Assembly (NCBI RefSeq): GCF_018130465.1
Contig: NZ_JAFCKJ010000016.1
Span: 124,001-188,000 of the forward strand
DNA length: 64,000 bases
Origin: Bradyrhizobium canariense
GTDB taxonomy: Bacteria; Pseudomonadota; Alphaproteobacteria; Rhizobiales; Xanthobacteraceae
Reading direction: 5' to 3'
Part shown: positions 45,787 to 54,501 of the stretch, one piece after another
Position numbering within the stretch: the stretch's first letter is position 1
How the letters are laid out: the number at the start of each line of letters is the position of its first letter
Notes under the pieces: generated by a model
Told to the model about the DNA's origin: nothing
Database searches by the model: none
The model's input: only the letters and a program-made list of their open reading frames with translations
Made by a program: the position numbers and the translations under genes

Positions 45787-45799
45787 AGAAAGAGAATTT

Positions 45800-45937
45800 A
45801 TGCCGCACCTGACGCATTCCCTCGAGAATGGCATCGCCACCATTGCCCTGAACAAATCCCCCGTAAAATCGGCTCTCTCCCCAAATGGTCGACGAACTCG
45901 ACGCAGCGCTGACTGCGATACCGGATGAAAGCAGGTA
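45800..45937 (+). pseudogene. Enoyl-CoA hydratase N-terminal stub
   Basis: MPHLTHSLENGIATIALNKS is a normal crotonase start. After a frame change near 45870 the sequence continues as MVDELDAALTAIPDE and stops at 45935-45937. The rest of the gene is missing. It begins 13 bases after the broken hydrolase. Confidence 0.75.
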
Positions 45938-46234
45938 GCCGTGTTGCGAATCGCCAACGAGCCATTGATTTCGTTCGAGCCGCAAAGGCCCCGGTCGACC
46001 ACCTCAATTCTTCCGCGCCTTGTGTTCGACCTGTCCCATTTTTACGCCATCATCCGATTTCCGCACGCGCGTTCAGCACCACGCTGGATGCACGCCTAGC
46101 TCCGCCTGAACAAGTCGGTATGGCTAGTCTCGCTACCTGGTCTTAAAGAACCATCGAACCAATGCGCTGCGGCCACAGCGTCGCGCGGTCGCCTCGCCTT
46201 CAAGCCCGACACCGCTTGGTCGAAGTGCCACGCT
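45938..46234. other. No gene supported
   Basis: The region between the hydratase stub and the next leftward hydrolase shows no recognisable protein on either strand. It may hold the deletion junction of the hydratase. Confidence 0.45.
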
Positions 46235-47083
46235 TTAGTGGCTCCGCGCCCACGCAACGATGGCCTGAACGACGGCCGCGGGCTGTTCACAGGGAAGAGC
46301 GTGGCTGGCGTTTGGCAACACGACCACGCTCACGCGGTCGCCGAAATCGTTCTTCAATTCGTCAGTCGTGTCACGCGGCCGAAATGGGTCATCTGCCGCT
46401 TGCAGATCGAGTATCGGCGCCATGCCGCCCGCCCACCAGGATTCTCGTTTGGTGTTGAGGCCCGCGGCCCGCTGGCTCTCGGTGACATCCTTGTACCACC
46501 CTTCGAGCCAGGGCGACGCATCGTTACCCGGAGCGAAGAAGGCCAATTCCAACGCCTTCAACCGTAATGCCCTTGGCTGGCTGCGATCGTTGATCGTGGT
46601 GATGGCATCGCTGAGCTCGCGCGGCCAAGTCTTCGCACCCGCCGCCATCAACACGACTCCGCGGACAAGCTGCGGATGGTCGCTTGCCATCGTGCGGGCG
46701 ATCCAATTGCCGTAGGCGTGGCCCGCAATGACGGCCGGACCACCGCCTTCGTGCCTGATGATCCCTGCGATGTCCTTGGCGAAATCGTGGAAGCTGACGC
46801 CCGTCATCGGCCCGACACTGCCGCCGATGCCGCGCGGTTGAGGGCGTAGCACCCGGAACCCCGCCTGCGCGAGTCCTCCAGCGAGCACGTCGAAGTCGTC
46901 CGGACCGCGACCGGTGGATGGGAGCAGGACGATCAGAGGTCCCTGCCCCTCGGCGATTATCTCGATCCTGGCTCCGCCGACGTCGACGACATGCCGCGAT
47001 GGGCCTTCGGCCGCGGATGTGATGGTGAGATGAAGAACAAGACCCATCGCGATCCCAACGCAGCCGAGAACAGCTCTGGTCAT
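46235..47083 (-). CDS. Exported alpha/beta-hydrolase-fold protein with Ala at the nucleophile
   Basis: A 282-residue protein with a signal peptide (about 1-25, ending TSAAEG). The fold is clear: LIVLLPSTGRGPDDFD, the elbow VIAGHAYGNWIARTMAS, and the late VLPNASHALPCEQP with the His. The elbow reads G-H-A-Y-G, so the position of the usual Ser is Ala. From memory, GHAFGN-type elbows occur in other rhizobial members, so this is probably a subgroup rather than a mutation. Ester hydrolysis by the usual route is not expected. It lies 11 bases after the MFS stop, likely in one transcript. Confidence 0.87.
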   Translation of the reverse strand: MTRAVLGCVGIAMGLVLHLTITSAAEGPSRHVVDVGGARIEIIAEGQGPLIVLLPSTGRGPDDFDVLAGGLAQAGFRVLRPQPRGIGGSVGPMTGVSFHDFAKDIAGIIRHEGGGPAVIAGHAYGNWIARTMASDHPQLVRGVVLMAAGAKTWPRELSDAITTINDRSQPRALRLKALELAFFAPGNDASPWLEGWYKDVTESQRAAGLNTKRESWWAGGMAPILDLQAADDPFRPRDTTDELKNDFGDRVSVVVLPNASHALPCEQPAAVVQAIVAWARSH

Positions 47084-47094
47084 ACGGGACTCCG

Positions 47095-48465
47095 TCAGAC
47101 GTCAACGCGCTGCTTTGCGGCCAATCGAAGCTCGCCCTCGTGAGGCTGCGCCGTCGCGGTCGCAGATCCGTTCGGTCTCGTTCCCACGAGCATCACCACG
47201 GCGCCGAGCGCCATGATCGCTCCGTAGGCGTATAATCCGTAAGTCAACGACCCCGTCGCCGTGGTCATCCAGCCGACCAGCGTCGGCGCGAAGAACGCGC
47301 CGATACCGCCGCAGGTCGTGATCAAGGCGATTCCGCCGGCCGCCGCCGACCCTGACAGATAGAGGCTGGGCATCGTCCAGAACGGACCGGTCGCACCGAG
47401 ATATCCGGCTGTCATCACCGTGAGCAAACTTACGGCCATCCAGGGATGGCTCATCGCCTGCGGAAGCAACATCCAGCAGAACGCGCAAAGCAGTGTCGGC
47501 ACCGCGGCGTGCCAGCGGCGCTCGCGCAAGCGGTCTGAGCTTCGCGCAACGAGTTGCTGCACGACCACGGCGATGATGTAGGGGATGGCAGAGAGCAGAC
47601 CGATTGTGAACGAGTCGCGAATTCCGGTCCCCCGGAGAATGGTCGGAAGCCAGAGTGGAATGCCGGCACCGCCGGCGATCAGACCGACCGACATGCCGGC
47701 AAGGAGATAGAGGCGCTTGTCGCGCAGAGCCGCCGCAAAATGATGCTGGCGCTGTTGCTGGCCTGTATTCGCTTCGCTCTGCAATTCTCCAGTGATGATC
47801 CCAAGCTCGCGTGCGGAGAGCCACTTCGCCGTCTGAGGGCTGTCAGCGAGCACGAGGTAGATGACGATGCCCGTCAGGGCCGACGGCAGCCCCTCGATGA
47901 GGAACAGCCATTGCCAGCCCTTCAGGCCGAGCAGGCCGTCGGTCGCGCCGAGAATCGCGCCTGACAAGGGCCCGCTGACGATGCCGGAGATGGCAATCGC
48001 AGACATGAACAGCGCGGTGAACTGGCTGCGGCGCGACGGAGGAATCCACGTGGTGAGATAGAACAGCACCCCTGGAAACAGGCCGGCCTCAGCTGCACCC
48101 AGCAGAAAACGAAGAATGTAGTAATGAGAAGGCGCAGTCATGAAGGCCAGCGCCGCCGAGCAAAGCCCCCAGCAGATCATGATGCGCAGCAGCGTGGTCC
48201 GCGCTCCGATGCGGGCGAGCCACAGATTGCTGGGTATCTCGAAGACGCTGTAGCCGAGATAGAAAAGGCCGCCGCCAAGTCCGAACGTCGCCTCGCTGAA
48301 ATGCAGATCACCCATGAACTGCAGCTTCGCGAACCCGACATTGCCGCGATCGATGAAGGCAAGCACATAGGCCAGCATCAGGATCGGAACGAGGCGCCAG
48401 GCCACTTTGCGAAACGTCGCATCGACCTCCTGGCGATCCGGCATATCGATGGTTCTGTCGGTCAC
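47095..48465 (-). CDS. MFS transporter, ACS family
   Basis: Twelve-span permease of 456 residues. VLAFIDRGNVGFAKLQFM, IPSNLWLARIGARTTLLRIM, and the loop RFLLGAAEAGLFPGVLFYLT are typical of the tartrate/phthalate-like ACS carriers. It probably imports an organic acid used by module C. The start is a GTG at 48465 after CGGGAGGGCGCG; an in-frame ATG at 48444 is an alternative. It may be under the GntR regulator encoded just upstream. Confidence 0.9.
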   Translation of the reverse strand: MTDRTIDMPDRQEVDATFRKVAWRLVPILMLAYVLAFIDRGNVGFAKLQFMGDLHFSEATFGLGGGLFYLGYSVFEIPSNLWLARIGARTTLLRIMICWGLCSAALAFMTAPSHYYILRFLLGAAEAGLFPGVLFYLTTWIPPSRRSQFTALFMSAIAISGIVSGPLSGAILGATDGLLGLKGWQWLFLIEGLPSALTGIVIYLVLADSPQTAKWLSARELGIITGELQSEANTGQQQRQHHFAAALRDKRLYLLAGMSVGLIAGGAGIPLWLPTILRGTGIRDSFTIGLLSAIPYIIAVVVQQLVARSSDRLRERRWHAAVPTLLCAFCWMLLPQAMSHPWMAVSLLTVMTAGYLGATGPFWTMPSLYLSGSAAAGGIALITTCGGIGAFFAPTLVGWMTTATGSLTYGLYAYGAIMALGAVVMLVGTRPNGSATATAQPHEGELRLAAKQRVDV

Positions 48466-48560
48466 CCGCGCCCTCCCGTTCGGCCGCGCTCATGGCGCGC
48501 CGTTATATCGTTGTGACATAAATATGGATTATAGGGCTAAGCTTGTCTAGCGGCGCGTTG

Positions 48561-49304
48561 TTACAGACGCATGTCCAGACGAACGAGGTCCCCCCGATAG
48601 ACGCCCTTGGACAGGAGAATGAGGCGTTCGCGATCATCAACGGCCGATCGATCGACGAGGCAGACCGGCGCGTTCAGCGGAAGCTCGAGCAGCGCGGACA
48701 TTTCGAGATCGGCGGCGCTGATGACGATCGTCTGATGGGCGTGGCTGATGTTACGTGGAAAGAAAGTCGCCAGACGCATCGCCGTCGTACTGCTCAGAGC
48801 TTCGCGGGGGATGAGGGGAAAGAACTCCGCATCGATGAACACGTCGGCCACCAGGAATATCTGCCCCTCGCGCGAATGACGCCGTCTCAGCCGGCGATAT
48901 CGTGATGTCGGCGTGCCGATATCATGAAAACGCAGCGGTAAATGGCTTACATCCTCCTCTTCCAGCACCTCGATGACGGCGCCCTCTCGCGCATTGAGAA
49001 GCCCGCGCCAATCCGTGGTCATGTCGAGCCAAAGATGTTGACGCTTCTGCGCGTTGACGAAAGTCCCCTTCGCCCTGAAGCGGCTGATGAGGGCATCGCT
49101 TTCCAGGATGCCGAGCGCCTGGCGAATGGTGGCGCGCGCCACGCCATGTTGCGCAGCCAATTCGTCGACGGTCGGGATCTGACCACCTGCCGGCCAATGG
49201 CCGGACTCGATGTGACGGCGAAACAGTGTCGCCAGCTGGACGTAGCGGGCAACATTGCTGCGTGAGAGGTCCGGCTTGGCCAGGGACATGGTGCGATTAG
49301 GCAT
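48561..49304 (-). CDS. GntR-family regulator with UTRA domain (HutC type)
   Basis: A 247-residue regulator. The winged helix is at about residues 20-85: YVQLATLFRRHIESGHWPAG then VDELAAQHGVARATIRQALG. The rest is an UTRA ligand-binding domain ending VYRGDLVRLDMRL. It lies between the MFS/hydrolase pair on its own strand and the divergent GST-CaiB operon, so either or both may be its targets. The ligand is unknown. The ATG at 49304 has no strong ribosome site; 49289 is possible too. Confidence 0.9.
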   Translation of the reverse strand: MPNRTMSLAKPDLSRSNVARYVQLATLFRRHIESGHWPAGGQIPTVDELAAQHGVARATIRQALGILESDALISRFRAKGTFVNAQKRQHLWLDMTTDWRGLLNAREGAVIEVLEEEDVSHLPLRFHDIGTPTSRYRRLRRRHSREGQIFLVADVFIDAEFFPLIPREALSSTTAMRLATFFPRNISHAHQTIVISAADLEMSALLELPLNAPVCLVDRSAVDDRERLILLSKGVYRGDLVRLDMRL

Positions 49305-49436
49305 GACAGGACTGCGAGACAGCAATGATCAATAAACTAGACATATGATCTTTTTCCTTCTAAGGCGAGAGGCATCATAACGCTGCAAGACAGGAAACGC
49401 TCGTGTGTCTCATGTCCATTTCCGACGAGGCCGGCC

Positions 49437-50051
49437 GTGAAGCTTCATTGGTCGCCTCGTTCGCCCTACGTCCGCAAGGTGATGGTTGCCGCACATGAGC
49501 TCGGACTCGCCGAGCGCATTACCTGTGTGCGCAGCGTTGCAGCCCTGCCGACGCCCAATCCTATCATCATGGCGGACAATCCCCTGAGCAAGATCCCGAC
49601 CCTGATCCTGGATAACGGAGATGTCCTGCTCGATTCGCGGACGATCGTCGAATATCTGGACAGTTTGGCAGGACCGGGCGTGCTGGTGCCGCTTGAAGGG
49701 CCAGCGCGCTGGCGCGCTCTCAGCCGGCAGGCCCTCGCGGACGGCCTGCTCGACCTGCTGATCCTGTGGCGAAACGAGCGCACCAAACCGGCGGAGCGAC
49801 AGACAGAGGCGTGGCTCGAAGCGTTCGCGACCAAAGTCAACGCGACATTCGATCGGTTCGAACAGCAGGCCGCGGATACCCCGACGTCGAGTTTCGGTAT
49901 CGGAGAGATCGCGCTCGGCTGCGCGTTGTCTTACGCCGACTTCCGTTTTGCCGAGCTCGATTGGCGAGCCGGACGTCCGCATCTTTCCAGATGGCATGAA
50001 AGCTTCGCCATCCGTCCGTCCGCGCAAGCCACGGAGGCCGTCGATGGCTGA
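49437..50051 (+). CDS. Glutathione S-transferase family protein
   Basis: A 204-residue GST. The start KLHWSPRSPYVRKVMVAAHE and the cis-Pro block LSKIPTLILDNGDVLLDSRT are family marks; the C-terminal helices include FGIGEIALGCALSYADFRF. The GTG at 49437 is the start. The stop overlaps the next CaiB gene by eight bases. It is the first gene of a compact rightward operon with overlapping starts. It could act on an electrophilic or halogenated intermediate. Confidence 0.88.
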   Translation: MKLHWSPRSPYVRKVMVAAHELGLAERITCVRSVAALPTPNPIIMADNPLSKIPTLILDNGDVLLDSRTIVEYLDSLAGPGVLVPLEGPARWRALSRQALADGLLDLLILWRNERTKPAERQTEAWLEAFATKVNATFDRFEQQAADTPTSSFGIGEIALGCALSYADFRFAELDWRAGRPHLSRWHESFAIRPSAQATEAVDG

Positions 50052-51291
50052 CGACACTCGACCGGCCGAACGCACCGGGCCGCTCAGCCATATCCGCGTG
50101 CTGGATCTCAGCCGCATCATGGCTGCGCCCTGGGCCACGCAGATTCTGGCCGATCTCGGTGCGGACGTGATCAAGGTCGAGCGGCCGGAGTGCGGCGACG
50201 ATACGCGCAGTTGGGGCCCACCCTTCCTGAAAGACCCGGAGGGCCGGACCACCAAGGATGCCGGCTACTTCCTCGCGGTCAATCGCGGCAAGCGGTCGAT
50301 AACCGTGGACATCTCGCAGCCGAAGGGACAGGCGATCGTGCGGCAGCTCGCGGCGACGGCCGACGTCGTCATCGAGAACTTCAAGACCGGCGCGCTCGCT
50401 CGCTACGGATTGGATGCGAGTTCGCTTCGTGCGCTCAATCCCGCGCTGATCTACTGCTCGGTGACGGGCTTCGGTCAGGACGGACCGCGCCGCGATCAGG
50501 CCGCCTATGACTTCGCTATCCAGGCGATGGGCGGGCTCATGAGCATTACCGGAGAGCGCGACGGCCGCCCGGGATCGGGTCCGCAGAAGGTGGGCATCCC
50601 CATCATCGATCTCATGACAGGCATGTACGCGGCGGTCGCGATCCTGGCCGCATTGACGCGCGCCGCGGAGACGCGCCAGGGCGAAACCATCGATCTTGCG
50701 ATGCTGGACGTTTCGGCCGCGATCCTCGCAAACCAGGCGATGAACCATCTGCTCACCGGCCGGATTCCGACGCGCGGCGGCAACCAGCACCCGAATATCC
50801 AGCCGCAAGACGTGTTTGCGTGCGCGGACGGGACGTTCGTCCTCGCGGTCGGCAATGACGGCCAGTTTGCCAAGCTTTGTTCGGTTCTCGGCAATCCCGA
50901 ATGGGCCAACGATCCGCGGTTCAGAACCAACGCCGCGCGCGTCACGAACAACGCCGTACTGACCGAATTGCTCGGCGCGCAGTTCGCCGGGCGCACACGA
51001 CGTGAGATCGTCACCGCTCTCGACGAGGCCGGCGTCCCCGCGGCGCCAATCAATACGGTCGACCAGGTCCTGGCCGACGACCAGATCCGGCACAGAGGGA
51101 TGCTTCAGCAGCTGTCTCACCCCATCGCCGGAAGCTTGCCCCAGATCGTCAGCCCGATCCGGATGCAGGACGCTTCACTCCGCTTCGACCGTGCGCCTCC
51201 TATCCTCGGTCAGCATACACGGTCGGTCCTCGCAGAGATCGGTCTCAGCGAAACCGAGATCGCGGCGCTCGCGGCCGAGGGCATTGTATGA
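50044..51291 (+). CDS. CaiB/BaiF-type CoA transferase
   Basis: Class III CoA transferase of 415 residues. The start IRVLDLSRIMAAPWATQILA and the segment LGADVIKVERP are typical, and the catalytic Asp lies in IDLAMLDVSAAILANQAM. It starts at the ATG at 50044 inside the end of the GST gene; a longer in-frame reading only adds antisense-like sequence. Its stop overlaps the next start (ATGA). It probably activates the acid substrate of this operon by CoA exchange, since no CoA ligase gene is in module C. Confidence 0.92.
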   Translation: MADDTRPAERTGPLSHIRVLDLSRIMAAPWATQILADLGADVIKVERPECGDDTRSWGPPFLKDPEGRTTKDAGYFLAVNRGKRSITVDISQPKGQAIVRQLAATADVVIENFKTGALARYGLDASSLRALNPALIYCSVTGFGQDGPRRDQAAYDFAIQAMGGLMSITGERDGRPGSGPQKVGIPIIDLMTGMYAAVAILAALTRAAETRQGETIDLAMLDVSAAILANQAMNHLLTGRIPTRGGNQHPNIQPQDVFACADGTFVLAVGNDGQFAKLCSVLGNPEWANDPRFRTNAARVTNNAVLTELLGAQFAGRTRREIVTALDEAGVPAAPINTVDQVLADDQIRHRGMLQQLSHPIAGSLPQIVSPIRMQDASLRFDRAPPILGQHTRSVLAEIGLSETEIAALAAEGIV

Positions 51292-51917
51292 GCATCGGCA
51301 GCAAGAGAGCGTCCTGCGACGAGGCGCGCATTCCGCTCCTCAGCGTCGGCGAGATGAGTCCCGCGCAGCGGCAGATCTATGATCAGGTGGTGTCGGGACC
51401 ACGCGGCCAGATGATCGGTCCGCTCCGTGCCGCAATCCACAGTCCGGAGCTCGCCGCGCTCTGGTCCGAATTCGGAGAGTTTCTGCGCTACCGCACATGT
51501 CTGCCGCCGCGATTGAACGAGCTTGCCATCCTCGTCACCGCGCGACGCTGGACCAGTCAGGTCGAATGGTGGGTGCATGCCCGAGCCTGCGCTACGGCCG
51601 GAATGCCTGAAACGGTGATCGAAGCAATCGGCGCCAAACGCGCGCCCGTCTTCACCGAAGAGGCGGATCTTGAGGTTTACGAATTTGCGCGGATGCTGCA
51701 GCAGACCGGTCAAGTCGGACAGGAGACATACAACGCAATTCAGCGACGCTGGGCCACCCGCGGCGTGGTCGAGCTGACCGCCGTGATCGGCTACTACACG
51801 ATGGTCTCGATCACGCTGAACGCACACCGATTGCCGCTGCCCGAGGGCATCGATGAGCTGCCATTGGAAAGCGATCTCGTTATCCTTCCACCGGGACGGC
51901 TCGGAGCGGCGTCGTGA
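51288..51917 (+). CDS. Carboxymuconolactone decarboxylase/AhpD-family protein
   Basis: A 209-residue all-helical protein. LPPRLNELAILVTARRW and QVEWWVHARACATAGM form the CMD core, with the E-W-W-x-H pattern rather than the C-x-x-C of AhpD, so peroxidase activity is unlikely. Lone CMD-like proteins are common in aromatic-acid operons and may act as decarboxylases or hydrolases. Both ends overlap neighbours (ATGA at the start, GTGA at the end), which supports close coupling. Confidence 0.87.
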   Translation: MSIGSKRASCDEARIPLLSVGEMSPAQRQIYDQVVSGPRGQMIGPLRAAIHSPELAALWSEFGEFLRYRTCLPPRLNELAILVTARRWTSQVEWWVHARACATAGMPETVIEAIGAKRAPVFTEEADLEVYEFARMLQQTGQVGQETYNAIQRRWATRGVVELTAVIGYYTMVSITLNAHRLPLPEGIDELPLESDLVILPPGRLGAAS

Positions 51918-52813
51918 CCGGCAGGTCGGTCATGACCATCCCTGCCCCGCTCGCCTCTGCGCCCTCACGCGCCCTTCCCCCGGGAGCCTGCGACGCACAT
52001 AGCCACGTCTTCGGACCTTTCGATCGCTTTCCGCCGATCGAACGGTCCGTTTACGCGCTTCCGGAGGCAGCGCCCGAGATTCATTTCGCCGTTCGCAACA
52101 CGCTCGGTGTGGCGCGCGGCGTGCTGACGCAACCGGCGCCCTATGCCAACGATCCAAACGCCATGCTGGCGGCCATCGCCGGCGCCCCGAGGGCCTTGCG
52201 TGGAGTCGCGGTGACGGACGCCTCCGTCGACGATTCGACGCTGGAGCGCTGGCGCACGGGCGGCATAGTCGGATTGCGCTTCACCGAAATGCGCACGCCG
52301 TCCGGCGAACGCTATCCCGGCAGCGTCGGCTTTGCGGCGCTTGAAGCCCTCGCGCCGCGTATGCGCGAGATCGGCATGCATGCCCAGCTCTGGGCCAGCG
52401 CATCTCAGCTCGCGGAGCATTTGCCCGCATTGCTTCGGCTTGGCGTGCCGCTCGTGATCGACCACATGGGGTGCCCGGATCCGCGGCAAGGTCCGGACGG
52501 GCCGGCCTTTGCTGGGATTGTCGATCTGCTCGCGGACGGCGCGCTGTGGATGAAGCTGGTGATCTGCCGGCTCTCTGCCGGCGGATCGGACTACGCGCGC
52601 ATCCGGCCCCTTCACGATCGCCTTGTCGAGCGCGCCCCGCACCGGCTCGTGTGGGGCTCCGACTGGCCCTATGTCCGCATCCAGCCCACGCCGGACGCCG
52701 GATATCTCGCCGACGTCGCTCAGGATTGGGTCCAAGACGACGAGCTCATCCGGCGCATCCTGGTCGCGAACCCGGCCAAACTCTACGACTTCAATGAGGA
52801 GGAAAAAGCATGA
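51914..52813 (+). CDS. Amidohydrolase, 2-pyrone-4,6-dicarboxylate hydrolase (LigI) type
   Basis: TIM-barrel hydrolase of 299 residues, COG3618-like. CDAHSHVFGPFDRFP holds the H-x-H pair, VIDHMGCPDP and LVWGSDWPYVRIQPT follow the LigI pattern. LigI opens the lactone ring of 2-pyrone-4,6-dicarboxylate in lignin breakdown; a related lactone is likely here. The GTG at 51914 overlaps the previous stop; ATG 51932 is an alternative. The stop overlaps the hydratase start (ATGA). Confidence 0.88.
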   Translation: MTGRSVMTIPAPLASAPSRALPPGACDAHSHVFGPFDRFPPIERSVYALPEAAPEIHFAVRNTLGVARGVLTQPAPYANDPNAMLAAIAGAPRALRGVAVTDASVDDSTLERWRTGGIVGLRFTEMRTPSGERYPGSVGFAALEALAPRMREIGMHAQLWASASQLAEHLPALLRLGVPLVIDHMGCPDPRQGPDGPAFAGIVDLLADGALWMKLVICRLSAGGSDYARIRPLHDRLVERAPHRLVWGSDWPYVRIQPTPDAGYLADVAQDWVQDDELIRRILVANPAKLYDFNEEEKA

Positions 52814-53595
52814 GAGGGTTAGAAGATATCGAGCGTTTTCGTATCGCGGTCGAGGCTCATGTTGCGACCGTCACGATCACCGCGCCACCGGTGAATGCGC
52901 AGGACCGTCGTTTCCGCGAGGAATGCATTCGCGTCTTTGACGTGCTCGGAGCTGACGTTGACGTCCGCGCAATCGTCCTGACGGGCGACGGCAAGACATT
53001 TTCCGCAGGTGCGGATCTTTCCGAGCGCCCCGGAATCCTGGCCGAGCCCGGCGGGTACTCGCGGCACAACCGGCTGGTTCGTGCGTCTTTTGATTGCGTG
53101 CTTGAATGTCCGAAGCCGGTGATTGCCGCGGTCAACGGCGCCGCGATCGGCGCGGGCTGCGTCCTTGCGCTCGTGTGCGACATCCTCGTCGTCGCCGAGG
53201 AGGCGTTCTTGTCCATGACCGAGGTCGACTACGGTCTTGCCGGCGGCGTCCGTCACGTGCTGCGCGCCTTCAGCCCTTCCGATGCACGCCTGATGATCTA
53301 CACGGCCAAGCGCGTCTACGGACCGGAGCTGCTGCGAATGAACGCTGCATCCCTGTGCGCGCCGAGGGCGAAGCTGCTCGAAGAAGCCAGCTCCATTGCA
53401 CGGACCATTGCCGACAAGGTTCCGCTCGCCGTGATTGCCGCGAAACGCTCGTTCGGCCTTACCGAGGAAATGCCGCTCCGCGATGGCTATCGTTATGAGC
53501 AGGGCCAGACCGCCGCTTTGGCGGAAACCGAGGACACCAAGGAGGCGCTGGCGGCGTTCCGCGAAAAGCGAAAGCCGGTCTTCAAGGGCCGGTGA
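52810..53595 (+). CDS. Enoyl-CoA hydratase/isomerase family protein
   Basis: Crotonase of 261 residues with GAGGAGGAAAAAGC before its ATG. The oxyanion part FSAGADLSER is present. The first catalytic acid expected in the GGGCEL position is Val (AIGAGCVLALVCD), while the second is kept in MTEVDYGLAGGVRH. Loss of one Glu suggests an isomerase or another crotonase reaction rather than classical hydration. The next gene, an acyl-CoA dehydrogenase, begins five bases after the stop but is broken. Confidence 0.9.
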   Translation: MRGLEDIERFRIAVEAHVATVTITAPPVNAQDRRFREECIRVFDVLGADVDVRAIVLTGDGKTFSAGADLSERPGILAEPGGYSRHNRLVRASFDCVLECPKPVIAAVNGAAIGAGCVLALVCDILVVAEEAFLSMTEVDYGLAGGVRHVLRAFSPSDARLMIYTAKRVYGPELLRMNAASLCAPRAKLLEEASSIARTIADKVPLAVIAAKRSFGLTEEMPLRDGYRYEQGQTAALAETEDTKEALAAFREKRKPVFKGR

Positions 53596-53599
53596 GATC

Positions 53600-54330
53600 A
53601 TGCCGCAGGATACGAAGGCGCGAGAGCTGGATCGCCTCGAAGCCTTGAGCGACGAGGCCTTCCGGCTCGAGCTGCGCGACTGGATCGAGGCCAATTATCC
53701 GCCCGGGATGGTCCGCTATCCCTCGCGGCGCCTGTTCTGGCGCGAGAACCGCGAATGGTTCGTGCGGTTGTCGGCAAAGGGCTGGATTGGCGCCGAGTTG
53801 GCCACGTGAGCATGGCGGCATGGGGCTGTCGGGCACGCGCCAGCTCATCATGATCGAGGAAATGGAGCGTTTCGGCGCGGGGCGCGTCAACGATCAGGGT
53901 CTCGTCATGCTTAGCCCGCTGCTGATCCAAAATGGGAGCGACGAACAGAAGAGGTTTTTCCTGCCGCGAATTCTGTCCGGAGAGCACGTCTGGGCGCAGG
54001 CATATTCCGAGCCGGCGCCGGATCGGATCTCGCCTCGTTGCGCCTCGCCGCCAGCGATCACTGGGACCATCGGGTGCTCAATGGGCAAAAGACCTGGATC
54101 ACGCTGGGATCGGACGCGAACTGGGCTTTTGTGCTCGCCCGCACCAGCAACGAGGGCAAGAAGCAAGAGGGTATCTCATTTCCTCCTTGTGCCCGTTGAC
54201 AGCGCCGGTCTTGCGGTTCGCGGCATCACCAATCTCGACATGCACGACGAGTTCGCGGAGATATTCTTCGAGGACGTTCGCGTACTCGGCGCTCTCGGAT
54301 CCGCAAGTCCTGCACCGAGAGATGGTCCGT
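53600..54330 (+). pseudogene. Acyl-CoA dehydrogenase with several frameshifts
   Basis: Starts well (MPQDTKARELDRLEALSDEA, then GWIG) but the frame shifts near 53792. It continues as APSWPREHGGMGLSGTRQL and VWAQAYSEP, shifts again near 54012 to GAGSDLASLRLAASDHW and LNGQKTWITLGSDA, and again near 54175 to FLLVPVDSAGLAVRGITNLD and EIFFEDVRV. Similarity ends near 54285. These blocks cover the FAD-binding middle of a large ACAD; the C-terminal half is missing. The gene is dead, although it sits in a tight operon of intact genes. Confidence 0.88.
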
Positions 54331-54367
54331 GAGAATCCGGATCCGGAGGTCGGCGCGTTCCGCTTCA

Positions 54368-54484
54368 TTGCCAACCCCCGTGCGTCTCTCCGAAACGCCG
54401 GCCCAGTACGATCGTCTGCTGCCATCCCTTGGCGAGTATACCCGGAACGTTCTGCCCGATTGGCTGGGCTCATCTGAGAAATAG
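54368..54484 (+). pseudogene. CaiB-type CoA transferase C-terminal fragment
   Basis: The frame LPTPVRLSETPAQYDRLLPS then LGEYTRNVLPDWLGSSEK ends at a TAG (54482-54484). It matches the last 40 residues of class III CoA transferases (SPVRLSETP, LGxHTxEVL). The rest of that gene is missing. The fragment abuts the broken ACAD, so a deletion seems to have fused the two remains. Confidence 0.7.
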
Positions 54485-54501
54485 ACCAGAGTTGACTCGC
54501 G

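Noticed and set aside
48544-49350. CTAGACA half-sites near 48544 and 49338 as GntR operators
   Set aside because: Only a 7-base match with poor symmetry, and one copy lies downstream of the GntR gene, so chance is likely.
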